This document shows, one piece after another, positions 54,233-63,408 of a DNA stretch of 64,000 nt (position 1 is its first letter; each line of letters starts with the position of its first letter). Both the position numbers and the translations under genes were made by a program. The notes under the pieces were generated by a model, which saw only the letters and a program-made list of their open reading frames with translations, ran no database searches and was not told where the DNA came from. Source of the stretch: Aequorivita sinensis (GTDB taxonomy: Bacteria > Bacteroidota > Bacteroidia > Flavobacteriales > Flavobacteriaceae); assembly GCF_006346335.1 (NCBI RefSeq), contig NZ_VDMC01000002.1:372001-436000 (forward strand), given 5' to 3'.

Positions 54233-56352
54233 ATAAACGATTTTTTATGCAATACACACTTTACAAACCAAACATCTGTTCTAGACTCAAAAATTTCTCT
54301 TTGAATATGGTCAAAAACTATTTTAAATCCACAAGCGAGCAATTCATTTTTAAAACTTTCCATTGTTCCATGCTCTTCCTGACTTTCTACTTGTTTTCCT
54401 TCAGAATAATTCCAAATATCACTAGTATCGGGTACTATATCAATAGTTAACAACAACTCTCCTCCTTTTTTTAATAATTTTGAAGCTCGTTTAAGCATTT
54501 TTAATCGAATACTCCTAGGCATGTGTTCAATAACGGAAACGGAATAAATACAATCAAACCTTTTCAAAGTCCTAACTTTTGTAAAGTCTTGATGCTTAGA
54601 ATCTATAGTTTTATTAAATATGCTGTAGTCTAAATAGCCCCATTCGTTCCAATTATCTTTATCCTTTAATAATCGTACAGTAGGATGCAGATCAACTGTG
54701 GTAACTCTCATTCCCATATCGGTTAAACATAAAGGCACTGGACAAACTCCTGCACCAATATCCAACACTTTAATGTCTTTCTTGTCTTCTAACTGCTCAA
54801 CAATCCAAGTATACTCAAAAACCCTTGGATAGTGTGCTGTATAAAATCCGAAGTTATGTCTTGAAACATCTACAATATATTGTAGTAAGTCCGGTCGCTT
54901 AACTTCTTTAAACGCTTTATTTAAATTTTCAGAAGTAATATCCCTTTGATGTTTATTTTCGTGGAGTGTACCCACTATAACAGAAACATCCCTATACTTT
55001 TTCACTATTGCGATTTCATTAAATTTGTTATACTGTGCAACTTCATCAAATATAGAGTTATGGAAATGTGTAATGGTAGAATTAAATTCAGGCTTATCAT
55101 TATAAGCTCCTATTATAACTCGGTTATTAGCTTTAGAAACTAAACCATAAACAATATTTTTAAAGCTAGTCATATCACTTTGATGTATCAAAACATCAAA
55201 ACACATAGTAATATCCACATTCTCGATAGAACTATCGGTGATAGGTAACATTTTAAAATTCCAATCTGGTCGTTTTTCTTTCCCTATTTTAATTGCTTCG
55301 ATGGATACATCTAAACCCAAGTAATTTTCAAAAGGCATTTCCTTCATTAACTCAAGATCTCCACATCCAACATCTATATAAGAAGATTGCTCTTTACCAT
55401 AAGTCAAGTATCGTAAAAGTTTCTTTTTTTCTTCTAGTATTTTTCCCCGAGAGCCCACTCCACTCCCTAAGTCTGGACAAGTATAATAACGAAAATTCCA
55501 AAAAAGAGAATTGCTTAGATTATCTACTAAATTGGAGTTAACCCTATCATTAATAAGTTCTATTGCTTCTTTTACAACTACCCTATTTTTAGGTTTAATT
55601 TGTAAATGCTCATTTATTTCATTATGAAAATGTATAATTTTCGGATCTACTTCAATTGGATTATTTATATGAATTGGATAGTTCCATTCAATATCAAGAT
55701 GCGTTACTTTTTTTCCTAAACTTGCCATAGCTAACGCAAAACCAACTTGATCTGCATGTTTACTATATGTATCTGTAAATATATCTTTTTGTTCAATACA
55801 CAGATTTGCGTAATGTATCCATTTAGGAGCTAAACTCTTTAAGAAGTCTTTAGATATAATATATAAACCTCCGTTACAGTTATTCCAATCCGTCAATTGT
55901 TCTTCATTTAACGGAAACGTGCTTTCTGTCTTTTCAATTTCTAAATTGTTTTTCGCAAAGATGCTTTGTAGTATATCAAAAGGCGGATTAGGAAAGTCAA
56001 CCACTTTAGCATAAACCTCGTCTGTTAATGATATTCCATTCAAGTCAACTACTGCTGTATCACAATCCATTAAAAACACATAATCAAAATCGTCTTGATT
56101 TGTAAATGTTTCTAATTGCACTAACTTATTACAGTACTTATTTCTAACATCAAAAGACTTACTATTTACAATATTAATTTGTTTAGATTTTAAAAAGGAT
56201 AAGAATTCGTTAGTCACATCAGATACTAAATGAACATAGATAGTTTTAGGCTTAATCCCAATATGCAATAAGCTAGTTAACCAAATGTAACATTGAACCT
56301 CCATTATAGGATTGTAATCTAAAACACAAGAAAATAAGCTTTTATTATTCAT
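54229..56352 (-). CDS. Glycosyltransferase-like/methyltransferase/methyltransferase fusion
   Basis: 707 residues in three parts. Residues ~1-260 look like a GT-A nucleotide-sugar domain with Asp96-x-Asp98 in YVFLMDCDTAVVDL. Residues ~285-480 hold a class I SAM methyltransferase (YIDVGCGDLEL near 324-334, LGLDVSIEAIKIG). Residues ~510-707 hold a second one (KVLDIGAGVCPVP near 527, VTTVDLHPTV, IEHMPRSIRLKMLKRASKLLKKGGELLLT). Both overlaps with neighbours are short (TAATG upstream, ATGA downstream). Such a triple fusion suggests one polypeptide that adds and methylates a sugar or sequential sugars. Domain borders are estimates. Confidence 0.8.
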   Translation of the reverse strand: MNNKSLFSCVLDYNPIMEVQCYIWLTSLLHIGIKPKTIYVHLVSDVTNEFLSFLKSKQINIVNSKSFDVRNKYCNKLVQLETFTNQDDFDYVFLMDCDTAVVDLNGISLTDEVYAKVVDFPNPPFDILQSIFAKNNLEIEKTESTFPLNEEQLTDWNNCNGGLYIISKDFLKSLAPKWIHYANLCIEQKDIFTDTYSKHADQVGFALAMASLGKKVTHLDIEWNYPIHINNPIEVDPKIIHFHNEINEHLQIKPKNRVVVKEAIELINDRVNSNLVDNLSNSLFWNFRYYTCPDLGSGVGSRGKILEEKKKLLRYLTYGKEQSSYIDVGCGDLELMKEMPFENYLGLDVSIEAIKIGKEKRPDWNFKMLPITDSSIENVDITMCFDVLIHQSDMTSFKNIVYGLVSKANNRVIIGAYNDKPEFNSTITHFHNSIFDEVAQYNKFNEIAIVKKYRDVSVIVGTLHENKHQRDITSENLNKAFKEVKRPDLLQYIVDVSRHNFGFYTAHYPRVFEYTWIVEQLEDKKDIKVLDIGAGVCPVPLCLTDMGMRVTTVDLHPTVRLLKDKDNWNEWGYLDYSIFNKTIDSKHQDFTKVRTLKRFDCIYSVSVIEHMPRSIRLKMLKRASKLLKKGGELLLTIDIVPDTSDIWNYSEGKQVESQEEHGTMESFKNELLACGFKIVFDHIQREIFESRTDVWFVKCVLHKKSFI

Positions 56353-57041
56353 TAATTATCGTATAAATATTTGGTAGATTTTAATTGAGAGTAAAAAAAA
56401 TTTAAATCATCTTGGCTAAATAAATTTTCCCAACTATTAATTTTAGCGTCATTGGGTTTTAGCCCTACTTTATCTTTAATAGGATCAATTTTTCTTTTGA
56501 AAAATATTTTTTCTGAATAATATTTTAATGGGAAATATTTTTTACAAATTTCTTCGTAAACATTTTCCGGGTTGTTTTTTAAATCTTCAAACCTTAAAAA
56601 CAATATATTATTTCCAGCCTGCCTTTCCCACTGTAAAATATGATCCTCCCAATGTTGAATGATATTTATATCTAATTTTTTTTTCTGTCCAGGCCCACCT
56701 AACCAATCAAGGTCTTTACGTAAAAACTCAGAAAATGAGATACCATGCCATTCTTTATTATAAAATTTTGAATTCCATAATGAAGCAATTACAGCTCTTC
56801 CATCTCTATATATGTAAATTGACTTATTTGCCACTTTTGTTTTATCAGGAAAAAAATGTGAGCCAAATAATTTGTGGTAAGGTTCTCCCTCTTCTAATAA
56901 TAGTTTATTTGACCAGTGCCCATAATAAATAGCACCTTCGGAAGATAAATCTTCATTACTATAGAAATTCTTAGCTAAAAAATTTTCTAAAAAATGTGTC
57001 CCACTTCTAGGGTGTGAATATATTTTTATATAATCTTTCAT
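56352..57041 (-). CDS. Sulfotransferase, PF00685-like
   Basis: 229 residues. The N-terminal PAPS loop IYSHPRSGTHFLENFL (7-22) and the SIYIYRDGRAVIASLWNSK segment (RDxR with following Ser) match cytosolic-type sulfotransferases. It is a different family branch from the other sulfotransferase gene, so two sites or two acceptors may be sulfated. It ends in the TAATG overlap with the fusion gene and is one base downstream of the ABC ATPase gene. Rich in Phe and Lys, with low GC by eye. Confidence 0.8.
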   Translation of the reverse strand: MKDYIKIYSHPRSGTHFLENFLAKNFYSNEDLSSEGAIYYGHWSNKLLLEEGEPYHKLFGSHFFPDKTKVANKSIYIYRDGRAVIASLWNSKFYNKEWHGISFSEFLRKDLDWLGGPGQKKKLDINIIQHWEDHILQWERQAGNNILFLRFEDLKNNPENVYEEICKKYFPLKYYSEKIFFKRKIDPIKDKVGLKPNDAKINSWENLFSQDDLNFFYSQLKSTKYLYDN

Positions 57042-58265
57042 TTAATTAATATTCCAATTACCCAAAAACTGAACAGGTGCATGTCCTGTTTCAATTCCTG
57101 TAATACTAATAATACTTATGTTAGAATTATAGAGATAAATCTCACCTCTAGAATTACATTCTTTTATTTCATTAACAGCAACTCCAATGCTATAAGTGCC
57201 TTGTCCTAATATTAGGTTTTCTATTTCACCTTCAATAATAACTTCACCTGTTTTACTAAAAACAGAATCTGAAAAAACAGAAAAAAAATTAGCTACTTGT
57301 TTTGTTTCTTTATCAATAAATGAATAATTAACAAAATATTTTTTTACTTGCTCCTTAACTTTTAGTTTAAGTTGAAAAGTATATTTATAGTTATGTTTTA
57401 AAATTAAAAATCCATTTTCAGCATCTATACAATTAAGGCTATCATTTAATATTTTAAAATCTTTAATCTCAATTAAACCATTACCTCCAATTATACTATC
57501 ACCATTCTGAAATAATTGATAATACCTTTCTATACCATCAGATACATTCAAACCTCCTATTACTTCAGATCCGTTTTTCATTAGAAGTATCTTATTTGCA
57601 ATTCTTGAAACTTGCGGCATAGAGTGTGAAACAAAAATTACGGCAGTACTTTTCAATAATTCACCTATTCGCGTTAAACACTTCATTCTAAAACCAACAT
57701 CCCCAACTGCTAAAACCTCATCTATAATCAACACATCGGGTTCCATTTGTGCGGCTACTGCAAAGCCAAGTCGCACTTTCATCCCGCTACTGTAATTCTG
57801 AACAGGCATATCAATAAACTCCCGTATTTCGGCAAAGTCTATTATTTTATCAATCTTTTCGTCTATTTCTTTTTTTGTGAATCCAAGAATAGCCCCGTTG
57901 TTATAAATGTTTTCTCTACCGCTAAGAATAGGGTTAAAACCAGCACCAAGCTCTATTAAAGCGCCTACTCTCCCCCTAATGGTAACCTTTCCTGCATCTG
58001 GATTTATAAGTCCGTTAAGGATTTTCAACAAAGTAGATTTCCCTGCGCCGTTATGGCCAATAAGTCCGAGACATTCCCCTCGCCTTAACTCGAAGCTAAT
58101 ATCCTTCACCGCCCAAAATTCCTTTGGCCGCAGCTCTCGTTCGTTTTTGTTTCCAGATAAACCAGAAGCCAAATCCTTCACCCCATACCACAAGCTAGTT
58201 TTAAGATCCTTACAAAACTTTTTAGAGAGGTTTTCTACTTTTACTAAAATTTCACTTTCGTTCAT
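57042..58265 (-). CDS. wzt: Wzt-type ABC ATPase with C-terminal carbohydrate-binding-like domain
   Basis: 407 residues. N-terminal ATPase with Walker A GHNGAGKST, signature YSSGMKVRLGFA and Walker B VLIIDEVLAVGD, as in TagH/Wzt exporters. From residue ~250 a separate C-terminal domain of beta strands (LIEIKDFKILND, YTFQLKLKVKEQ, SIGVAVNEIKECNS) matches the position of the Wzt glycan-recognition domain that binds the capped polysaccharide end. It pairs with the permease 265 bp upstream; the gap between them is filled with repeats. Confidence 0.87.
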   Translation of the reverse strand: MNESEILVKVENLSKKFCKDLKTSLWYGVKDLASGLSGNKNERELRPKEFWAVKDISFELRRGECLGLIGHNGAGKSTLLKILNGLINPDAGKVTIRGRVGALIELGAGFNPILSGRENIYNNGAILGFTKKEIDEKIDKIIDFAEIREFIDMPVQNYSSGMKVRLGFAVAAQMEPDVLIIDEVLAVGDVGFRMKCLTRIGELLKSTAVIFVSHSMPQVSRIANKILLMKNGSEVIGGLNVSDGIERYYQLFQNGDSIIGGNGLIEIKDFKILNDSLNCIDAENGFLILKHNYKYTFQLKLKVKEQVKKYFVNYSFIDKETKQVANFFSVFSDSVFSKTGEVIIEGEIENLILGQGTYSIGVAVNEIKECNSRGEIYLYNSNISIISITGIETGHAPVQFLGNWNIN

Positions 58266-58530
58266 TAGATGGTGGTTGGTCGTTGGTTGTTGGTTGTTGG
58301 TTGTTGGTTGTGAAAAATAGCAATATACTTTTCAAACTTCAACTTTCTATCACTTTTTATATCTAATCAATTTCAAAATTTTCAATCTCTAAGCAATCAC
58401 TCCATATTAGAGACGAACAATGCACAGGAGTTTAGAGTTTAGAATCTAGAGTTTAGAGTCTAGAACCTAGAATCTAGAATCTAGAATCTCGCATCTCACG
58501 TCTCACGTCTCACATCTCGCGTCTAAAAAA
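58266..58530. repeat. Repeat mosaic between wzm and wzt
   Basis: 58282-58311 is four copies of the heptamer GTTGGTT. 58429-58524 is built from GTTTAGAGTTTAGAATCTAGA-like words followed by TCTCACGTCTCACG words that also occur in the 46.9-48.15 kb array. It sits between two genes that should form one operon. Confidence 0.75.
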
Positions 58531-59370
58531 TCACGCACTCATTCGTTCCACTAAAATTGGAATTGAAATTCTATAGAAAATTAATGCAATAAAAAACAAA
58601 GGAATGCAGCAGGCGATTACGATTAAAAAATAAGTGAGGTACGCGGGAGGCATTCCAACAGCAAAATCGCGAGCCGTTAAAATAATTGGTGTAAATGGGT
58701 TCCATTCCATTACGGTCTTCATAATTCCACTTTTGGGAATTGCATAAACTACTGGAGTTACATACATTAAAAACTGCAATCCAAAAGTGATCATTCTGCC
58801 TATGTCTTTATACAACATCCCTAAAGGGGTGATAAATAAGCCTAATGTAGTTCCAAAGAAAATACCTGCAAATAACACAAAAGGGAAAAGTAAAAGGCTC
58901 CAATTGAAACCTACCCCGTAGAAAAAGATGAATAGCAGCAGCAATATTACTTTTACCGAGCTATTAAAGAGAAGTTTTAAAATCCCCGACATCACCAAAG
59001 CTTCTTTAGGGAAATTAATTTTCGATAATATTCCTTTGGCGCTATTAGTACTACTTATTGGCGAGTTGATTGCTTCGGTAATTACGGACCACAACAGCGT
59101 TCCTGAAAAAGCATATACTGGATAAGGTATTCCTGTATCGGTTAATTGTACCGTACCGGAGCTATTCAGAAAAATCCAAACAAATGCTGTAGCTAGTGGT
59201 GTTACAAACGCCCATATTATCCCGAGATAACTCTGTCGATATTGTGCTTGTATGTCTCTTTTTGCTAATTGGAATGACAAGAAACGAGACCGACGAATAT
59301 CTTTTAAGCTTTCCACTAAAAGCTTCCCGAGATGTAAATTGTTTTCTTTTTGGTAAACTTTGGTTTCCAA
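58531..59370 (-). CDS. wzm: Wzm-type ABC permease
   Basis: 279 residues, six membrane spans of the ABC-2 type. The N-terminus is FQLAKRDIQAQYRQSYLGIIWAFVTPLATAFVWIFL, typical of polysaccharide exporters, and the last segment is RISIPILVERMS. Pairs with the Wzt-type ATPase to move an undecaprenyl-linked glycan across the inner membrane. It is the first gene of the minus-strand glycan locus. Only a weak promoter-like TAGTATTG (59443-59450) is seen upstream. Confidence 0.88.
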   Translation of the reverse strand: METKVYQKENNLHLGKLLVESLKDIRRSRFLSFQLAKRDIQAQYRQSYLGIIWAFVTPLATAFVWIFLNSSGTVQLTDTGIPYPVYAFSGTLLWSVITEAINSPISSTNSAKGILSKINFPKEALVMSGILKLLFNSSVKVILLLLFIFFYGVGFNWSLLLFPFVLFAGIFFGTTLGLFITPLGMLYKDIGRMITFGLQFLMYVTPVVYAIPKSGIMKTVMEWNPFTPIILTARDFAVGMPPAYLTYFLIVIACCIPLFFIALIFYRISIPILVERMSA

Positions 59371-59532
59371 GAATAATTATTTAGACAAGAAATATTTTAA
59401 TGTAGCTAATATAGGTATTTAAAAAGAAAACTATTGGGATTGCAATACTAGATATTTTAACGATTATAGCGCTAATAAAGAATAAAAGTAACGTATGTGT
59501 CTTAATATAAATTTTAAGAGAAGTTTTCTGGG

Positions 59533-60756
59533 TTAATCGATTATTGTCATATAACGAATATCATCAGAACCAGGGTGATTTTGTATTGCACCATTACGTG
59601 TTAGTCGCCATTGTAGCCTAAGCGTGGTTGGTTGACCTACTGTTACAGAAACAGGTATCATAGCATGAGAAACTTGATATTTATCCCCTGAAGTAGAAGA
59701 TAAGGTAGTTGCTCGAGAAATTTCAACAGCATCATTATTATTAACGGTAATTTGGCATTCTGCTTCCTTATTGTTTCCATTTTGCTTTCCACTTAAAAAA
59801 TAAGACACATAAACTACAGGAGTACGAGGAATAAAAGATATAACCATATTAGGAATATTGCTGAAATTGCCATCATGACATGTTGCATTATCAGTACCAA
59901 TAACAGGCGGAATATTGTTATTTGTCCCCTTTACTCCAATATGCGTCCACCTATTCCCATACCAGTAATAGAAACCTGGGCCAGTAGTAGTATTGGTATT
60001 ATAAACCAATAATCCCTCAGTGCTACCTCCTGTTACAGGAGCAATGTTGTTTAAATCGATAATATTTACTTTGGGGATTAAAATCCCTTTATTGGTGCTG
60101 TTAACATCTAAAATAGCACCACCCCCAGGAATTGCAGTGTTTATACCAATATTGCCATTGTCATTTATACGCAATCTTTCCTGGCCTCGCGTAGATAAAC
60201 CTAGTGTATTGAAATCCGGTTTAAATATTCCAGTACCTGGATTTGAAGCCCAACTATATATTGGCTCAGCAGCCGTTCCATCTGTAAAAGCTCTTAAACG
60301 ACCACCGCTAGTCTGACTTGTTTCTGTAGTAATCTCAAAACGCCTAAGGCCTCTCGTTCTAAAATTTAAAGCGACATTATCAGTAGTCCCTATAAAGTTT
60401 AATAATGAAGTAGTCCCAGAGTTTCCCGTAATTTTCCAATCGTCGCTAGCTTCAGAGCTTATGGCTAAACGCTCCCATTTAATACCAGTCCAATAGAAAA
60501 ACCCTTTTCCCGTAGAAGAATTAGTATTATAAACCAATAAGCTTTCGGTAGCGCCACCATCAATCGGAGCTATTGTGTTGAGGTTTGCAATATTTACGCG
60601 GGGTATCAAAACCCCTTTATTTGTGCTAGTTACGTCTAATATAGACCCACCTAAAGGATTCGTAGTATTTATCCCCACCTGAGCGACAGCTTGAGAAACA
60701 AATAATACAGAAAATAATAAGAGAAATGATTTTTGGAGCGTGAAGTACAGCTTCAT
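59533..60756 (-). CDS. Secreted protein with duplicated VGIN/LDV module
   Basis: 407 residues from the ATG at 60754-60756; an 18-codon upstream extension is rejected because the promoter at 60808-60838 lies in it. Signal peptide ends near VSQAVAQ. Residues ~26-100 and ~195-270 are a direct duplication (VGINTTNPLGGSILDV/IGINTAIPGGGAILDV, then STNKGVLIP / STNKGILIP and FFYWTGIKWERL/FYYWYGNRWTHI). A jelly-roll-like C-terminal domain follows. The motif VGIN-x-P-x-LDV is common at the N-terminus of flavobacterial surface proteins. Function unknown; probable outer-surface protein. Confidence 0.8.
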   Translation of the reverse strand: MKLYFTLQKSFLLLFSVLFVSQAVAQVGINTTNPLGGSILDVTSTNKGVLIPRVNIANLNTIAPIDGGATESLLVYNTNSSTGKGFFYWTGIKWERLAISSEASDDWKITGNSGTTSLLNFIGTTDNVALNFRTRGLRRFEITTETSQTSGGRLRAFTDGTAAEPIYSWASNPGTGIFKPDFNTLGLSTRGQERLRINDNGNIGINTAIPGGGAILDVNSTNKGILIPKVNIIDLNNIAPVTGGSTEGLLVYNTNTTTGPGFYYWYGNRWTHIGVKGTNNNIPPVIGTDNATCHDGNFSNIPNMVISFIPRTPVVYVSYFLSGKQNGNNKEAECQITVNNNDAVEISRATTLSSTSGDKYQVSHAMIPVSVTVGQPTTLRLQWRLTRNGAIQNHPGSDDIRYMTIID

Positions 60757-60807
60757 ATGGGATATAGTATAAAAGGAGATTAAAATATTTTTTTTGCGGG
60801 GAGCGAA

Positions 60808-60838
60808 CAAAACTAAGAAAGATAGACGTGATTGTCAA
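60808..60838 (-). promoter_or_regulatory. Promoter TTG-N20-TAGTTTTG of the 59533 gene
   Basis: Reverse-strand TTG (60836-60838) and TAGTTTTG (60808-60815) with 20 bp spacing; leader about 45 nt. Confidence 0.65.
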
Positions 60839-61036
60839 GTTTTAGCTAAGTTTTTGACATTCCATCAATTGCACTACAATGAATCTTGCTTAAGAGTAGT
60901 AAATATAGAATAAAAAAATTTTATAAGTGAAGAAATTACTATTCAGCTATTAGTTGGTAGGGTGGCCATTTTTCTCTGTTGCAGTGCAGTTTAAAGGAAA
61001 TGGTACTAGTAAAAGAATTTAACTGAAAAATTTTCT

Positions 61037-61690
61037 CTAAAATCCTTCTGGCGTTGCAACTGTTTCAGTAGTGTTTCCTCCCATATTAACCTCTATCCTG
61101 TCACTCCAATTTTTAGTGATAAAATCATTTTTATAAATAGTTACATCCATATAAATATCAGTATTCATGGGCCAAAACCTATAACTTCTACTATTTTGTA
61201 CAAACCCTTTTATCCACCATTCTCCATTGTATACATAAGCATAAAACTGATGTCCTTCCATAAATCTATTACTGTTATTAGCCTCAGATCTAAACGAAAC
61301 GTTTGTGGTTTGATCAAGATGAATTAAAAGGTAATAGCCGTGAACTGCAAGGGTGTACTTTTCTGCACTTATTTTGGTATTGTAACCACCTCTTAAGCCA
61401 TATTCAGAAACATCTCTAAACAAAAACTTGATATAGTTTAAAGGACCATAGGAGCTCGTTCCAATATCGTATTTTACTATTTTAGTTTCATTATCTTTAA
61501 CTACTAGTAGTTTTGAACTTGTAACATTTAAATCTCCCCCAGGGTTTTCTAGATAGAGTTTATCTTTTACCAAAACATCGCCTATTACATCAAGTGTGGC
61601 ATTAGGGTTTGGGTTGTTAATTCCAACCTGCGAGAACACCCCAAGACTTTGAATAAATAAAAAAGCTAAAAGAAAATAATGATTTTTCAT
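61037..61690 (-). CDS. Secreted VGIN/LDV protein, paralogue 1
   Basis: 217 residues. Signal peptide MKNHYFLLAFLFIQSLGVFSQ, then VGINNPNPNATLDVIG, a linker, and a domain from about residue 90 to 217 with the pattern NxFITKNWSDRIEVNMGGNTTETVATPEGF at the C-terminus. It shares the N-terminal motif and the C-terminal layout with the two following genes, so these are tandem paralogues. Function unknown; predicted exported. It is 10 bp downstream of the next paralogue on the minus strand. Confidence 0.75.
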   Translation of the reverse strand: MKNHYFLLAFLFIQSLGVFSQVGINNPNPNATLDVIGDVLVKDKLYLENPGGDLNVTSSKLLVVKDNETKIVKYDIGTSSYGPLNYIKFLFRDVSEYGLRGGYNTKISAEKYTLAVHGYYLLIHLDQTTNVSFRSEANNSNRFMEGHQFYAYVYNGEWWIKGFVQNSRSYRFWPMNTDIYMDVTIYKNDFITKNWSDRIEVNMGGNTTETVATPEGF

Positions 61691-61700
61691 ATTTAATTAT

Positions 61701-62336
61701 TTAAAGACCTATAGGTGCGGGAGCCGATCCTATACTAAAACCATAAAGATTTGCTGTAATTGGAGGAAGTTCTTTAAAATAGTTTCTATCAAATACTATC
61801 AAACTCACGTAATACACTATACTATCATTATTGTAACTATCTCTTTCTCTATTTCTTATTTCTAAATGCCACGTGCCTCCTTGCATAAAAGTTCTAGAAA
61901 CAAAATAGCCTAGACGCGTGTAGTTGGAACCTGTTCGACCTTTTACAATTGGTTGACCTTCATACCTAAAATTGGCAATACCTACAATGTATTTAGATGC
62001 ATCGTATTGAAGATTTACATTGTTAACATTATCTCTATTTAAATTGTGAAATCTATAGTTAATAATATTAACTGGAGCCACGCTAATTGATTTTACATCT
62101 AATTTGGCTACTTCCCCTGGAGGATTGGAATTGCTCTTCCTCAACAATAGATTAAGGTTAGTGCTTTCAGTATTTACACTCTCTAAATTTTCCAACTTAA
62201 AATAATTTTGAATTAAAAGTGAGCCTTCAACATCTAATTCATACCCTAGGGTAGGTGTGTCTGTACCAATTCCCACTTGAGAATAACCGAGATAGGTTAT
62301 ACAGAATGCAAATAGAAAAACAATAATTTTTATCAT
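61701..62336 (-). CDS. Secreted VGIN/LDV protein, paralogue 2
   Basis: 211 residues from the ATG at 62334-62336; the 15 codons upstream lie over the end of the preceding gene and contain no signal sequence, so they were not used. Signal peptide MIKIIVFLFAFCITYLGYSQ, then VGIGTDTPTLGYELDVEGSLLI. The C-terminal domain contains NRERDSYNNDSIVYYVSLIVFDRNYFKELPP. Tandem paralogue with its neighbours, one base after the upstream gene. Function unknown. Confidence 0.75.
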   Translation of the reverse strand: MIKIIVFLFAFCITYLGYSQVGIGTDTPTLGYELDVEGSLLIQNYFKLENLESVNTESTNLNLLLRKSNSNPPGEVAKLDVKSISVAPVNIINYRFHNLNRDNVNNVNLQYDASKYIVGIANFRYEGQPIVKGRTGSNYTRLGYFVSRTFMQGGTWHLEIRNRERDSYNNDSIVYYVSLIVFDRNYFKELPPITANLYGFSIGSAPAPIGL

Positions 62337-62337
62337 A

Positions 62338-62964
62338 TTAATCGATAATTGGGGAGGCTGCCTCCTTAGTGGTTGCACCATTCATTTCAATAATTTGGTC
62401 TGGAAATTCCTTGGCTATATTTCTTGTAATTAAAATAGTGTTTATCGTCCAAGTTCCATTTACAAAACCATCTGTTGTTGCAGATGGATAGTCAGCTCTA
62501 ATTCGCCACGTTCCAGTAATAGGGTCTACAACTGTAGAAACTGCTGGAATTGCAAAATTCCCAGGGGTACCATCCATAACAAGTTCATGACTAAAATATG
62601 CTGATATTACTATCATACCATATTTTGAAGCCTTTATATTTGTATTAAAGTCACTTACCCAATCTCTTCTCACATTGGTTAACTTGTATTCTTGAAAGTA
62701 GGCTAAGGAATTACCTGCGTAGGTGGTATTTAGTTCTTTAACTACCTCACCTTGATTTTGAGTCAACAAATAGGGTACGTCCAAATCTTGAATTACGCCC
62801 AAATTTTCAATATTAATTGCACCATTTATAGTAGTATTTCCAGCCACCTCTAAGGTGGTTCTAGGGGTAGTGGTATTGATACCTACTTGTGCAAAAATTG
62901 GTAATGATAGTAAGCAAGAAATAAATAGTAGAATATTCTTTTTGAAGATGAGGATACGCTTCAT
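62338..62964 (-). CDS. Secreted VGIN/LDV protein, paralogue 3
   Basis: 208 residues. A charged N-terminus MKRILIFKKN then a signal peptide to about LPIFAQ, VGINTTTPRTTLEVAGNTTI, and a C-terminal domain ending with ITRNIAKEFPDQIIEMNGATTKEAASPIID. First gene of the three-gene paralogue operon. The C-terminal strand pattern (NI/F, W/I, I-x-M/V-x-G) is shared with paralogue 1. No clear consensus promoter was found upstream. Function unknown. Confidence 0.75.
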   Translation of the reverse strand: MKRILIFKKNILLFISCLLSLPIFAQVGINTTTPRTTLEVAGNTTINGAINIENLGVIQDLDVPYLLTQNQGEVVKELNTTYAGNSLAYFQEYKLTNVRRDWVSDFNTNIKASKYGMIVISAYFSHELVMDGTPGNFAIPAVSTVVDPITGTWRIRADYPSATTDGFVNGTWTINTILITRNIAKEFPDQIIEMNGATTKEAASPIID

Positions 62965-63408
62965 GCAGTTAAGTAGTTGGGGATAAAATAGTTATGATAT
63001 TTTATAAAAAAATCAGTCTTATTACAAACAAACCTATAAAAAATTCGGTAATATTTTAAGGTTTTATTAAGAATTTTTATAAAAGACTGAGAAGTCATTA
63101 AAGGGTTGTATAGGAGGGATTTGTTAACGAGGAGATTAGCGATTGTATTATAATAATATAAATATTAACCGCACCAAAACTCTTTATTTATCTAATAGTT
63201 TAAGGATAATTCTGAGTAAATTCCATTTCTTGATAAGGCTGTATTTATAGCTTTAAAAATAAAATCCCTGCAAAGATGACTATTGCAGGGGTAATTAAAT
63301 AAGCAAATATTAATTAGCTTGACTATGACGAAGTATTTTACGATTGAATGAACTTAATCTCTAGAAATTAGCTCTTTTCAAGATTAATGATAATTCTCTA
63401 AAAATGAA
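62965..63408. other. Gap with terminator only
   Basis: 444 bp. Terminator at 63264-63292. Otherwise AT-rich, without a credible gene, repeat or TAnnTTTG element in either direction. Confidence 0.55.
63264..63292 (-). terminator. Intrinsic terminator of the 63409 gene
   Basis: Stem CCCTGCAA (63266-63273) with TTGCAGGG (63283-63290); T-rich tail on the minus strand. It lies about 120 bp beyond the stop. Confidence 0.7.

Noticed and set aside
60757-60810. 18-codon N-terminal extension of the 59533 gene
   Set aside because: It precedes a normal signal peptide and overlaps the TAGTTTTG promoter, so it is probably leader RNA.
59533-62964. Type IX secretion C-terminal sorting domain on the VGIN proteins
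   Set aside because: No terminal segment with the usual pattern ending in a KxxK/R-V strand was seen; the C-termini are different from each other.
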